Made by a program: the position numbers and the translations under genes. A stretch of 64,000 bases of DNA from NCBI RefSeq assembly GCF_017921975.2, contig NZ_JAGEMO020000004.1, positions 1-64,000 on the forward strand. The letters run 5' to 3'. Shown here piece by piece: positions 26,052 to 33,668 of this stretch; the stretch's first letter is position 1; the number at the start of each line of letters is the position of its first letter. The notes beneath the pieces were generated by a model that was given only the letters and a program-made list of their open reading frames with translations, was not told the DNA's origin and ran no database searches. This DNA comes from Hymenobacter terricola (lineage in GTDB: Bacteria > Bacteroidota > Bacteroidia > Cytophagales > Hymenobacteraceae).

Positions 26052-26894
26052 TCAGGTTTCCGTCAGCACCGTTTTGAAGCCAGTCAGCGTCCCGTCCATT
26101 GCGCGGCCCAGCGCGTAGGCGTGGAGTTGCGGACCGCTGCCCACGCGGTACACCTGCGTGCCATCAAGGTCCTGCTTCATAAACATTTGCAGGGCCTTGT
26201 AGCGATTGGAAAGCGCCACGTCATTCAGCACGCCGTCATCGGCCGTGTGATTGCGCAGGAACTGCGTCAGTTCCACGGTTTCTACTTTGGCCCCGTCGGG
26301 CTCGCCCAGTAGCTGGAGCAGCGCGGTGGTGGCCAGCGCACCGCCGGGCGCGGCGTAGGCCACGGCTTCCAGCGGCGCGTCCGATTCACTCATGAAGTGC
26401 AGGCCGGCCACCAGTTTTTGCAGCTCCGGCGGCACGGCGGCCCCGGCGGCCGTTCTGGCGGCCGTTCCGGCGGCCTTGGCCTCGGTCAGCCCGCTGCCGC
26501 CGTCCACTTTGGCGGCGATGGCGGCGGCCAGCTCCTGCATTCGCGCCTCGGCCACTTTGATTTTGGGGTTGGCGAAGTTCATATCCGCCACCTTGTTCAT
26601 CGGGATGAGGTGAATGTGGGCATGCGGCACTTCCAACCCAATCACGGCCACGCCAATGCGCTTGCACGGCACGGCCGCCTGCACGGCCTTGGCCACGCGC
26701 TGCGAAAAAACATGCAGCGCCGCCAGCTCATCGGCCGGCATATCAAAAATGTAGTCAATTTCCTGTTTCGGAATTACCAGCGTGTGGCCTTCCACCAGCG
26801 GCGTGATGTCGAGAAAAGCCAGGTGGCGGCCATCCTCGGCCACTTTGTACGCCGGCAGCTCGCCGGAAACGATGCGGGAGAAAATCGAAGGCAT
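26052..26894 (-). CDS. HIT hydrolase fused to a nuclease A inhibitor (NuiA-like) domain
   Basis: A 280-residue two-domain protein. Residues 1-125 are a HIT (Hint-like) nucleotide hydrolase/transferase with catalytic HAHIHLIP (His91/93/95). A alanine-rich linker (~128-155) leads to a NuiA-like domain (156-280): VAGLHFMSESDAPLEAV, ELTQFLRNH, NRYKALQMFMKQDL and QVYRVGSG. NuiA proteins block NucA-type nucleases. The nuclease at 22403 is of that superfamily. The HIT part makes no obvious sense with the inhibitor; the fusion may tie it to nucleotide recovery. Confidence 0.8.
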   Translation of the reverse strand: MPSIFSRIVSGELPAYKVAEDGRHLAFLDITPLVEGHTLVIPKQEIDYIFDMPADELAALHVFSQRVAKAVQAAVPCKRIGVAVIGLEVPHAHIHLIPMNKVADMNFANPKIKVAEARMQELAAAIAAKVDGGSGLTEAKAAGTAARTAAGAAVPPELQKLVAGLHFMSESDAPLEAVAYAAPGGALATTALLQLLGEPDGAKVETVELTQFLRNHTADDGVLNDVALSNRYKALQMFMKQDLDGTQVYRVGSGPQLHAYALGRAMDGTLTGFKTVLTET

Positions 26895-26983
26895 GGGGCG
26901 TTAGTTGTTAAGTATTCGTTGTCAGTTGCTGGCCAACCGACGCAAGTAAACGAGAACCAGTCACTCAAAGCCACGCAACCGCC

Positions 26984-27021
26984 AAAAAACAAGTAGGGCA
27001 GCACCTCACGGCACTGCCCTA
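26984..27021 (-). terminator. Terminator downstream of greA
   Basis: Read on the minus strand: stem TAGGGCAG...CTGCCCTA followed by CTTGTTTTTT. It ends the greA transcript before the HIT-NuiA gene. Confidence 0.65.
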
Positions 27022-27022
27022 A

Positions 27023-27102
27023 CAACTGACAACGAGCAACTGACAACGAGCAACTGACAACGAGCAACTGACAACGAGCAACTGACAACGAGCAACTGAC
27101 AA
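27023..27102. repeat. Tandem array of a 14-base unit, 5.7 copies
   Basis: The unit CAACTGACAACGAG is repeated without change from 27023 to 27092 with a partial copy to 27102. It lies in the 3' untranslated region of greA. The core AACTGACAAC also occurs at 33629-33664 and near 26906-26930 in inverted form, so this is an expansion of a dispersed repeat. Confidence 0.9.
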
Positions 27103-27109
27103 CTAAAAG

Positions 27110-27586
27110 CTACCGCGAAATCTCCAGAATCTCGAACTGCAGCTTGCCGGCCGGCACCGTGATTTCGGCCAGGTCACCAGCCGATTTGCCCAGCAGACCC
27201 TTGCCAATCGGCGACTTCACGGAGATTTTGCCGGCGGCCAGGTTGGCTTCTTCCTCGGCTACGAGCGTGTAGTCGAGCACCATGTTATTTTTCAGGTTTT
27301 TGAGCTTCACCTTGCTCATGATGAGCACCTTGGTGAAGTCCATGTTGGTTTCGTCGATGACGCGGGCATTGCCCACCACCTCTTCGAGCTTGGAAATTTT
27401 CAGCTCCAGGAGGCCCTGGGCGTCCTTGGCGGCGTCGTATTCGGCGTTTTCGCTTAGGTCGCCTTTGTCGCGGGCTTCACGCAAGTCCTCGGCCGCTTTG
27501 GCCCGGCCCCGGACCTTGAGGTCCTGGAGGTCGTCTTTTAGTTTTTGCAGGCCCTCGGGGGTGTAATAATTTATCGTGGTGGCCAT
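27110..27586 (-). CDS. greA: Transcription elongation factor GreA
   Basis: A 158-residue factor that rescues backtracked RNA polymerase. N-terminal coiled coil with YYTPEGLQKLKDDLQDLK and DKGDLSENAEYDAAKDAQGLLE (acidic tip DxxE at about residues 44-47), C-terminal FKBP-like domain with VSPIGKGLLGKSAGDLAEI. Length and order are typical. A promoter element and a hairpin with a U-run lie in its leader, suggesting attenuation. Confidence 0.95.
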   Translation of the reverse strand: MATTINYYTPEGLQKLKDDLQDLKVRGRAKAAEDLREARDKGDLSENAEYDAAKDAQGLLELKISKLEEVVGNARVIDETNMDFTKVLIMSKVKLKNLKNNMVLDYTLVAEEEANLAAGKISVKSPIGKGLLGKSAGDLAEITVPAGKLQFEILEISR

Positions 27587-27610
27587 AAGAGTAGATGCTT
27601 GACGGTTTGG

Positions 27611-27652
27611 CTAAAAAGCAAGGAGAACGGCTGGCAATGCCAACCGTTCTCC
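27611..27652 (-). terminator. Hairpin and U-run in the greA leader (attenuator or terminator)
   Basis: On the minus strand GGAGAACGGTTGGCA pairs with TGCCAGCCGTTCTCC (27622-27652, one mismatch), followed by TTGCTTTTTAG. It lies after a TATCTTTG element and before the greA ATG, so it could stop most greA transcripts early, or simply end the upstream dehydrogenase transcript. Confidence 0.6.
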
Positions 27653-27668
27653 CTCCTTAGGTTCGCTG

Positions 27669-27676
27669 CAAAGATA
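27669..27676 (-). promoter_or_regulatory. -7 element upstream of greA
   Basis: The minus strand reads TATCTTTG, an exact TAnnTTTG match, 83 bases before the ATG. No matching -33 is clear. Confidence 0.4.
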
Positions 27677-27714
27677 CGCAAAACGAATTAGCCGCCCGCC
27701 GCCTCGCCCTGCTG

Positions 27715-28653
27715 CTACGCTCGAAAGGCCCGAATCTTCTCCACCAGCACTTCATTAATACGAACGTAGCTCTGGTGCGTCCAGCCCCCGATATGCGGCG
27801 AAAGCACCACGTTCGGCGCGCTGCTCAGGAAGTTGAACGCGGCTTGCTGGCCGGCCGTGAGGCTGTTTAACTTTTCGTTATCGAGCACGTCGAGCGCCGC
27901 GCCGCGCACCGCGCCCGCTTGCAGCCCTCGCACCAGGGCGGCGTGGTCCAGCACCTCGCCACGGGCTGTATTCATCACCCAAACAGGCTTAGCAAAACCG
28001 GACAACAGTGCCTCATTCACGAAATGATGGTTGGCCGGCGAGTACGGAATGTGCAGGCTCAATACCTCAGTGCGGGCCTGCAATTCGGGCAGACTCACTA
28101 AGGCAGCGCTAGCATCGGCCACCACGGCCGGGTCCTTATCATGCGCCAGCACGGTGCAGCCAAAGGCGCTGAGCCGCCGCGCAAAGGCCCGCGCCATGTG
28201 CCCGTAGCCCAGCAAGCCAATGGTTTTGCCGCCAATTTCCTCGCCCCGGTTGGCCTCGCGCTGCCACTGGCCCTGGCGCACTTCCATATCGGCCCGGGCA
28301 ATGTTGCGCAGCAGGGCCAGCAGCAGCCCCACGGCGTATTCGCCCACGGCGTCGCGGTTGCCCTCGGGGGCGTTGAGCAGAGTCACGCCGGCGGCCGCCA
28401 TCGCGGGCTCGTCGATGTTGTCGGTGCCGGCGCCGGCGCGAGCCACGTAGCACAGCTGCGGCCCCTGGGCCAGTAAGTCGGCCGTCACGCGCAGCTTGCT
28501 GCGCACCATCAGGCCTTCGTAGGGAAAGGCGGCCAGGGCGGCTGGGACTTCGGCGGCGGTCAGGTTGGGCCGGTAGTCGGCGCTGACGCCGATGTCCGTC
28601 AGCATTGGCAGCAGTGACGGATGCATTTCGTCAATAATGAGGCAATGACTCAT
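27715..28653 (-). CDS. D-2-hydroxyacid dehydrogenase (phosphoglycerate dehydrogenase-like)
   Basis: A 312-residue NAD-dependent enzyme. Start ATG 28653 (MSHCLIIDEMHPSL). The Rossmann motif is GLLGYGHMARAFA (GxGxxxxxxA), with substrate-binding VARAGAGTDNID, then MNTARGEVLDHAAL (catalytic Arg), and LSPHIGGWT (catalytic His). The ACT domain of SerA is absent, as in the short form of Bacteroidota. Could be 3-phosphoglycerate dehydrogenase for serine synthesis, or another 2-hydroxyacid dehydrogenase. Confidence 0.85.
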   Translation of the reverse strand: MSHCLIIDEMHPSLLPMLTDIGVSADYRPNLTAAEVPAALAAFPYEGLMVRSKLRVTADLLAQGPQLCYVARAGAGTDNIDEPAMAAAGVTLLNAPEGNRDAVGEYAVGLLLALLRNIARADMEVRQGQWQREANRGEEIGGKTIGLLGYGHMARAFARRLSAFGCTVLAHDKDPAVVADASAALVSLPELQARTEVLSLHIPYSPANHHFVNEALLSGFAKPVWVMNTARGEVLDHAALVRGLQAGAVRGAALDVLDNEKLNSLTAGQQAAFNFLSSAPNVVLSPHIGGWTHQSYVRINEVLVEKIRAFRA

Positions 28654-28657
28654 GGAT

Positions 28658-29023
28658 TTAAAATTCTGTCGAAAGTCGTAAGATAGTATCGCCATTAGGT
28701 TGCTGCCGTTTCAGCCGAAACGTGCGGGCATCCACCGGGCCTATGGTTGTTTTTCTGGCTACCGCATCAGTGGCCGCACGCTGCACAAACAGGTAATACT
28801 GCGCTTCCTCCCGCACCGCCCGATGCCCGGAATCTACTCCAATTGCGCTGACGTTTTCAATCAATGGTACATTGTTTTCACCCGATAAGCCTTTGAAATA
28901 CAAAACGGTTCTGGTGTCCGTCGATGTCTCAGCGAAATGTTTGCCGACCATAAGATGCTGGTTATTTTCATCAAACCAAAAACATCCCGTGAGGAAGAAG
29001 GCACACCCCAATCCCATTGCCAA
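28658..29023 (-). CDS. Small lipoprotein of unknown function
   Basis: About 120 residues. GLGCAFFLTGCFWF provides a lipobox (Cys at about 14) followed by a beta-rich soluble part ending DTILRLSTEF. The start is unclear: TTG 29023 or ATG 29017 give a short signal, and the frame stays open upstream. It stops 4 bases before the dehydrogenase start, so it may share that transcript. No family recognised. Confidence 0.55.
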   Translation of the reverse strand: MAMGLGCAFFLTGCFWFDENNQHLMVGKHFAETSTDTRTVLYFKGLSGENNVPLIENVSAIGVDSGHRAVREEAQYYLFVQRAATDAVARKTTIGPVDARTFRLKRQQPNGDTILRLSTEF

Positions 29024-29063
29024 GCGCTCGACCAGACGCGTAATCAGGAGGTTTAGTCCGCGC

Positions 29064-29891
29064 TTATTCTGAAATGTCGCTCAAATCCAAGTCGGGCAGT
29101 TCTACGCCCAAACCGGCATTGTGCTGGGCCACGCGCTGCGTGAGGCCCACGAATTCGGCCACGCCCAACTGCTCGGCCCGCTTGTCGAAAATGGGGTCGG
29201 TGGTGGCTTCAGCGGGCATTCCGAAGGGTTTCAGGGCGTTGCGCAGCGTCTTGCGGCGGGTTTGGAACGCCTGCTTTACGACCCGGAAAAACAGCTTTTC
29301 GTCACAGTCCAGCCGGAAGGTTTCGTTGCGGGTGAGGCGCACCACGGCCGACTCGACTTTGGGCGGCGGCAGGAAAACGTGCGGCGGCACGGTGAACAAA
29401 TACTCGATTTTGTAGTAGGCCTGGAGCAGCACGCTCAGGATGCCGTAGGTCTTGGAGCCGGGCGGCTCGGCCAGGCGCTGGGCCACTTCTTTCTGAATCA
29501 TGCCCACCACTTCGCGCACCTGCTGGCGGTTGTTGAGCACCGCAAAAAATATCTGACTGCTGATGTTGTAGGGAAAATTCCCGATGATGGCCAGCGGCTG
29601 GTCCGGGAACATCGTGGCCAGGTTCTGCTTCAGGAAATCGGTGGCGTAAATGCGGCTTTCCAACGCCGGATAATGCTTTTTCAGGTAGGCCACCGACTCC
29701 GTATCAATCTCCACCACACTGGTTTGGTAAGCGGGGTTTTCGAGTAGGTATTGGGTCAGCACGCCCATGCCAGGGCCGATTTCGAGGACTTGCTGCACGC
29801 CGTCGGGCAGGCGCAGGGCCGCCACAATGTTGCGGGCAATGTTGGGGTCGGCCAGGAAGTGCTGGCCAAGGTGTTTTTTGGGTCTAACCAC
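29064..29891 (-). CDS. rsmA: 16S rRNA dimethyladenosine transferase
   Basis: Dimethylates two adjacent adenines in the 3' hairpin of 16S rRNA. Motifs: VRPKKHLGQHFLADPNIA (N-terminus), VLEIGPGMGVLTQYLLE (SAM-binding), AIIGNFPYNISSQIF (the NFPY catalytic motif), and FLPPPKVESAVVRL. The family starts at about this point, so GTG 29891 is chosen, giving 275 residues; an ATG 75 bases upstream would add a non-conserved extension. Confidence 0.92.
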   Translation of the reverse strand: MVRPKKHLGQHFLADPNIARNIVAALRLPDGVQQVLEIGPGMGVLTQYLLENPAYQTSVVEIDTESVAYLKKHYPALESRIYATDFLKQNLATMFPDQPLAIIGNFPYNISSQIFFAVLNNRQQVREVVGMIQKEVAQRLAEPPGSKTYGILSVLLQAYYKIEYLFTVPPHVFLPPPKVESAVVRLTRNETFRLDCDEKLFFRVVKQAFQTRRKTLRNALKPFGMPAEATTDPIFDKRAEQLGVAEFVGLTQRVAQHNAGLGVELPDLDLSDISE

Positions 29892-29998
29892 AGAATGAAG
29901 CAGCGGCGGCTGGGTGCACCGACAGTGGAACAAAGGTAGCAGCGGCACCGGGCGGACTGGCCGCAACCCGAATTTTTGCCACCTGTTTCAGGGTGTCA

Positions 29999-30031
29999 TT
30001 TGCAATTACAAAATTTTGGCATTTATCTTTG
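29999..30031 (+). promoter_or_regulatory. Promoter of the sulfate assimilation operon
   Basis: The -33 TTTG (29999-30002) and -7 TATCTTTG (30024-30031) are separated by 21 bases, matching the Bacteroidota consensus. Transcription would begin near 30037, shortly before the riboswitch at 30059. Confidence 0.65.
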
Positions 30032-30058
30032 AGCCATCAATTCTTCCAAAAAAGGATT

Positions 30059-30154
30059 GTTTTTATACAGAGGCGTGGAGAGACAGGCTCGACGAAACGC
30101 CGGCAACCCTCAGCTAATCACTGAAACGGTGCCAAGTCCTGGACATATAAAAAC
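30059..30154 (+). ncRNA. SAM-I (S-box) riboswitch aptamer
   Basis: The conserved S-box core is present: ACAGAGGCGTGGAGAGACAG at 30067, then CGACGAAACGCCGGCAACC, and later CGGTGCCAAGTCC. A perfect 9-bp P1 stem closes it: GTTTTTATA (30059-30067) with TATAAAAAC (30146-30154). It binds S-adenosylmethionine and would lower expression of the sulfate genes when SAM is plentiful. The aptamer ends 8 bases before the Cys-rich leader ORF, so it may control that start rather than transcription directly; no U-tract terminator follows the aptamer. Confidence 0.9.
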
Positions 30155-30162
30155 AAGTTGCC

Positions 30163-30279
30163 GTGGAAACTTCCAACACCCCCCGCTTACTCCGTACCAC
30201 CGCCTTTGCTTCGTTGCAAGCGTGTTGTTGTATGCAGTGCCTGCCCGTCTGTATGATGACGTCGGCAACGGGTTGTTGA
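30163..30279 (+). CDS. Cys-rich leader peptide of the sulfate operon
   Basis: A 38-codon ORF from GTG 30163 to TGA 30277, with six cysteines, including three consecutive TGT codons (CCC at 21-23), then Cys26, Cys30 and the last codon Cys38. It contains RLLRTTAFASLQACCCMQC. An in-frame stop (TAA 30148) lies at the end of the riboswitch, so translation must begin here. Consecutive Cys codons in a short ORF before cysH fit ribosome-stalling control by cysteine (Cys-tRNA). No promoter or terminator of its own; hairpins follow at 30316 and 30388. Not a known protein family that I can name. Confidence 0.6.
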   Translation: METSNTPRLLRTTAFASLQACCCMQCLPVCMMTSATGC

Positions 30280-30473
30280 GCTAGTTCCTCTCCCCTTCCG
30301 GCCGGTTTCGTAGCTCCAAAGCGCTGAATTCAGCGCGCTTTGGCTGCGCCCATTTCCGACTATTTCCGGCATAGTCTGCCCGCGTCCGCCCGAACAGGTT
30401 TCGGGCACCGGGCGCCCCCTCCATCTGGCGTTTCCCCACTCCCACCCAGGGAAAGCCACATCCTTTTTGCATC
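30280..30473 (+). other. Leader region between the Cys peptide and cysH
   Basis: Untranslated leader of about 190 bases with two hairpins: CCAAAGCGC/GCGCTTTGG (30316-30343, enclosing a palindrome GCGCTGAATTCAGCGC) and GCCCGAA/TTCGGGC (30388-30406). Neither is followed by a U-run. They could refold with leader-peptide translation and open or hide the cysH start. Confidence 0.45.
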
Positions 30474-31211
30474 ATGCAAGTCGCATCGGAGGCGCTGGTC
30501 ACGGACCTGCGCCAGCAGGTGGCGGGGCGCACCGCCCTCGAAACCCTGGCCCTCGTGGCCGAAACCTTCCCCGGAAAAGCCATTTTCTCGACCTCCTTCG
30601 GGCTCGAAGACCAGATTATCAGCCACCTGATTTTCACGCACAACCTGCCCATCAAGGTATTCACGCTGGATACGGGCCGCAATTTCCAGGAAACCTATTC
30701 GACCTGGAACAAGACCCTGCTGAAGTACGAGCGGCCCATTGCCACCTATTTCCCGCGTCAGGAAAGTGTAGAGCTGCTACTCCGCACTAAGGGACCCAAC
30801 AGCTTCTACGACAGTGTGGCAGCCCGCAAGGAGTGCTGCGGTATCCGCAAAGTGGAGCCGCTGGCGCGGGCCCTGGCCGGCCAGCAGGCCTGGCTCACGG
30901 GCATCCGGGCCGAGCAGTCGGCCAACCGCCAGGAGATGCACCCCGCCGAGTGGGACGCCAGCCACCAGCTGGTGAAAGTGCACCCGCTCTTCAACTGGAC
31001 CTGGGACGACTGCTGGGATTTCGTGCACGAGCACAGCATTCCTTTCAACCCGCTGCATCTGCAAGGGTTTGTGAGCATTGGCTGCGCGCCGTGCACAAGG
31101 GCCATCGCGGCGGGCGAGGACTTCCGCGCCGGCCGCTGGTGGTGGGAAGACCAGTCCGCCAAGGAGTGCGGCCTGCACGACACGGCCGCTGAAATCGTGG
31201 CGGAGCGCTAA
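30474..31211 (+). CDS. cysH: Adenylyl-sulfate (APS) reductase
   Basis: Reduces APS to sulfite with thioredoxin. The 245-residue protein has the PP-loop-like FSTSFGLEDQ (residue ~38-47) and FTLDTGRNFQETY. It carries the [4Fe-4S] cysteine pairs Cys121-Cys122 and Cys204-x2-Cys207, which mark APS reductases rather than PAPS enzymes, and the C-terminal nucleophile Cys232 in KECGLH. First gene after the riboswitch and leader peptide; cysD follows 81 bases later. Confidence 0.93.
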   Translation: MQVASEALVTDLRQQVAGRTALETLALVAETFPGKAIFSTSFGLEDQIISHLIFTHNLPIKVFTLDTGRNFQETYSTWNKTLLKYERPIATYFPRQESVELLLRTKGPNSFYDSVAARKECCGIRKVEPLARALAGQQAWLTGIRAEQSANRQEMHPAEWDASHQLVKVHPLFNWTWDDCWDFVHEHSIPFNPLHLQGFVSIGCAPCTRAIAAGEDFRAGRWWWEDQSAKECGLHDTAAEIVAER

Positions 31212-31292
31212 CCAAGGCCCTTTTTATTCACTGTCATTTTATGGATTCCTACCCGCCGGGCTTTTGAATCCGCCTACTTTTTCATCCTTCTG

Positions 31293-32207
31293 ATGAGCTC
31301 AATACCCTCCCTCGACTATCTCGACCGGCTCGAAGCCGAAGCTATTCACATCCTCCGCGAAGTAGCCGGCCAGTTCGAGCGGCCCTCGCTCCTGTTTTCC
31401 GGCGGCAAAGATTCCATCGTGCTGGTGCATCTGGCTAAAAAGGCCTTTCGGCCGGGTCGGTTTCCGTTTCCGCTGGTGCACATCGACACCGGCCACAACT
31501 TCCCCGAGGTGCTGGAATTTCGCGACCAGCTGGCGGCTGAATTGGGCGAAAAGCTCATCGTGCGCAGCGTGGAGGCCACCATTAAGAAGCAGAAGCTGCG
31601 CGACGGCACCGGCAAATTCCCCAGCCGCAACCCACTCCAGACCTACACGCTGCTCGAAGTCATTGAGGAATTCGCGTTCGACGCCTGCATCGGCGGGGCC
31701 CGGCGCGACGAGGAGAAGGCCCGCGCCAAGGAGCGCATCTTCAGCATCCGCGACGAGTTTGGGCAGTGGGACCCCAAGCGCCAGCGCCCCGAGCTGTGGA
31801 ACATCTACAACGGCCGCATTCAGCGGGGCGAAAACGTGCGCGTCTTCCCCATTTCGAACTGGACGGAGCTGGACGTGTGGCGCTACATCCAGCGCGAAAG
31901 CATTGCCCTGCCCAACATCTATTTCGGCCATTCCCGCACCTGCGTGGTGCTGCCCAGCGGCCAGCTGCTGGGCCTGAGCGAACACCTCACCCTCGACGAC
32001 GACGACGAAATTGTGGAGCGTCAGGTCCGCTTCCGCACCGTGGGCGACTCCACCTGCACGGCCGCCGTGGAAAGCGACGCCGTGACCATCGACGACATCA
32101 TCGCCGACCTGCTGCTGGCCAAAGTGAGCGAGCGCGGCGCCACTCGTTTGGACGACAATATCTCCGAAGCTGGCATGGAAGACCGGAAACGCAACGGATA
32201 TTTTTAA
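31293..32207 (+). CDS. cysD: Sulfate adenylyltransferase subunit 2
   Basis: Makes APS from ATP and sulfate together with CysN. The 304-residue protein contains SLLFSGGKDSIVLVHLA (PP-loop), LVHIDTGHNFPEVLEFRD, AFDACIGGARRDEEKARAKER and FPISNWTELDVWRYI. Length and C-terminal GYF are standard for the family. Confidence 0.95.
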   Translation: MSSIPSLDYLDRLEAEAIHILREVAGQFERPSLLFSGGKDSIVLVHLAKKAFRPGRFPFPLVHIDTGHNFPEVLEFRDQLAAELGEKLIVRSVEATIKKQKLRDGTGKFPSRNPLQTYTLLEVIEEFAFDACIGGARRDEEKARAKERIFSIRDEFGQWDPKRQRPELWNIYNGRIQRGENVRVFPISNWTELDVWRYIQRESIALPNIYFGHSRTCVVLPSGQLLGLSEHLTLDDDDEIVERQVRFRTVGDSTCTAAVESDAVTIDDIIADLLLAKVSERGATRLDDNISEAGMEDRKRNGYF

Positions 32208-32311
32208 TTTTTTGATGTGAAAATGTGCTGGTGTGCTTGATGTAAAAATCCATCGAAAACGGCCTTCAATCAGCACATTCATCATATTTCCGCATCAGCA
32301 CATTATATAAA

Positions 32312-33553
32312 ATGGACCTTCTCCGATTCATCACCTGCGGCAGCGTCGACGACGGCAAGAGCACGCTTATTGGCCGCCTGCTGTACGACAGCGACTCCGT
32401 TTCCTTGGATGTACTGGCAGCCATCGAAAACCGGCCCGCCGTGCACGGCGCCATCGATTTGGCTTTGCTCACCGACGGCCTGCGGGCCGAGCGCGAACAG
32501 GGCATTACCATCGACGTGGCGCACAAATATTTCACCACGCCACGCCGCAAATTCATTATTACCGACGCGCCCGGCCACGTGCAGTACACCCGCAACATGG
32601 TCACCGGCGCGAGCAATGCCGACCTCGCTATTGTGCTGGTGGATGCCCGCCTGGGCGTGATTGAGCAGACCCGCCGGCACACGCTGGTAGCGGCGCTGCT
32701 GGGCATCAGGCAGTTTGTGCTGGCCGTGAATAAGATGGATTTGGTGGGCAACGACGAGGCCGTTTTCGACGCCATCGTGGCCGAGTATACGACCGTGACG
32801 CGCCAGCTCGACGTGGCTGATGTGGTGGCCATTCCGCTCAGCGCCCTGCACGGCGATAACGTGGTGCGGCGCTCCCACAAGCTGGCCTGGTACGCCGGTC
32901 CCAGCCTGCTGGAGCATCTGGAGCAAATCGACGTGACCGAGGATGTGAGCGCCGACGAGCCGCGCTTCCAGGTGCAGTATGTAATTCGGCCGCAGCAGGT
33001 TGACTTGCCGGACTACCGGGGCTATGCCGGCCGGATTCAGAGCGGCGTGTACCGCAAGGGCGACAAGGTGCGGGTGCTGCCTTCGGGCCTCGAAACCGAG
33101 ATTGAAGCCCTCGAAGTGGGCCAGCAGGAAGTGGACACGGCCGTGGCGCCGCAGGGCGTAATCATCCGCCTGCGCGATAATGTGGACGTGAGCCGGGGCG
33201 ATTCCATCATCGTGGCCAGCAGCAAGCCGCACGTGACGCGGGCCTTCGAAGCCACGCTCTGCTGGATGGACGAGCGCACCCTGGAGCCGGGCCAGAAGTT
33301 CCTGCTTCAGCACCACACAGCCCTGGTGAAAGCCTCCGTATCGGCGCTGCTGAGCAAGACCAACGTGGAAACCCTGCTTCGCTCCGCCGCCGAATCGGCC
33401 CACCTGAACGACATCGTGCGGGTGCGCATCAAAACCGCCGTGCCGCTGGTGGCCGACGCCTACCAGAAGAACCGCGCCACGGGCGCCTTCATCCTGCTCG
33501 ATGAGCAAACCGGGGCCACCCTGGCCGCCGGCATGATTGACGCGACGGAATAG
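32312..33553 (+). CDS. cysN: Sulfate adenylyltransferase subunit 1 (GTPase)
   Basis: GTPase that drives sulfate activation with CysD. The 413-residue protein has all G motifs: GSVDDGKST (10-18), DAPGHVQYTRNM, NKMDL and a SALHGDNV-type G5. The switch I region LRAEREQGITIDVAH is CysN-like. It ends after the EF-Tu-like domains; there is no C-terminal APS kinase (CysC), consistent with a direct APS reductase pathway. Its stop lies at the start of a repeat. Confidence 0.95.
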   Translation: MDLLRFITCGSVDDGKSTLIGRLLYDSDSVSLDVLAAIENRPAVHGAIDLALLTDGLRAEREQGITIDVAHKYFTTPRRKFIITDAPGHVQYTRNMVTGASNADLAIVLVDARLGVIEQTRRHTLVAALLGIRQFVLAVNKMDLVGNDEAVFDAIVAEYTTVTRQLDVADVVAIPLSALHGDNVVRRSHKLAWYAGPSLLEHLEQIDVTEDVSADEPRFQVQYVIRPQQVDLPDYRGYAGRIQSGVYRKGDKVRVLPSGLETEIEALEVGQQEVDTAVAPQGVIIRLRDNVDVSRGDSIIVASSKPHVTRAFEATLCWMDERTLEPGQKFLLQHHTALVKASVSALLSKTNVETLLRSAAESAHLNDIVRVRIKTAVPLVADAYQKNRATGAFILLDEQTGATLAAGMIDATE

Positions 33554-33664
33554 CTTATAGCTGTTAGTTGCTGGTTGTCAGTTGCTAGTCCATTCTAAAA
33601 CTGCTGCTAACACCAAAACTTTGACAACCACACCTGACAACCAACAACTGACAACTGACAACTA
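33552..33664. repeat. Imperfect inverted repeat of GTTGTCAGTTGC type between cysN and cobA
   Basis: Left part GTTAGTTGCTGGTTGTCAGT (33563-33582) and right part of CTGACAACCAACAACTGACA type (33631-33650) are complementary and can form a long hairpin. The same AACTGACAAC words form the 27023 tandem array. It separates two genes of one operon, so may tune or process the transcript. Confidence 0.65.
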
Positions 33665-33668
33665 GAAA

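Noticed and set aside
27023..27102. Possible CRISPR array
   Set aside because: The 14-base units abut without spacers, and there are no cas genes.
30057..30284. A 75-residue frame over the riboswitch
   Set aside because: It covers the SAM aptamer in a frame other than the Cys leader and has no coding character.
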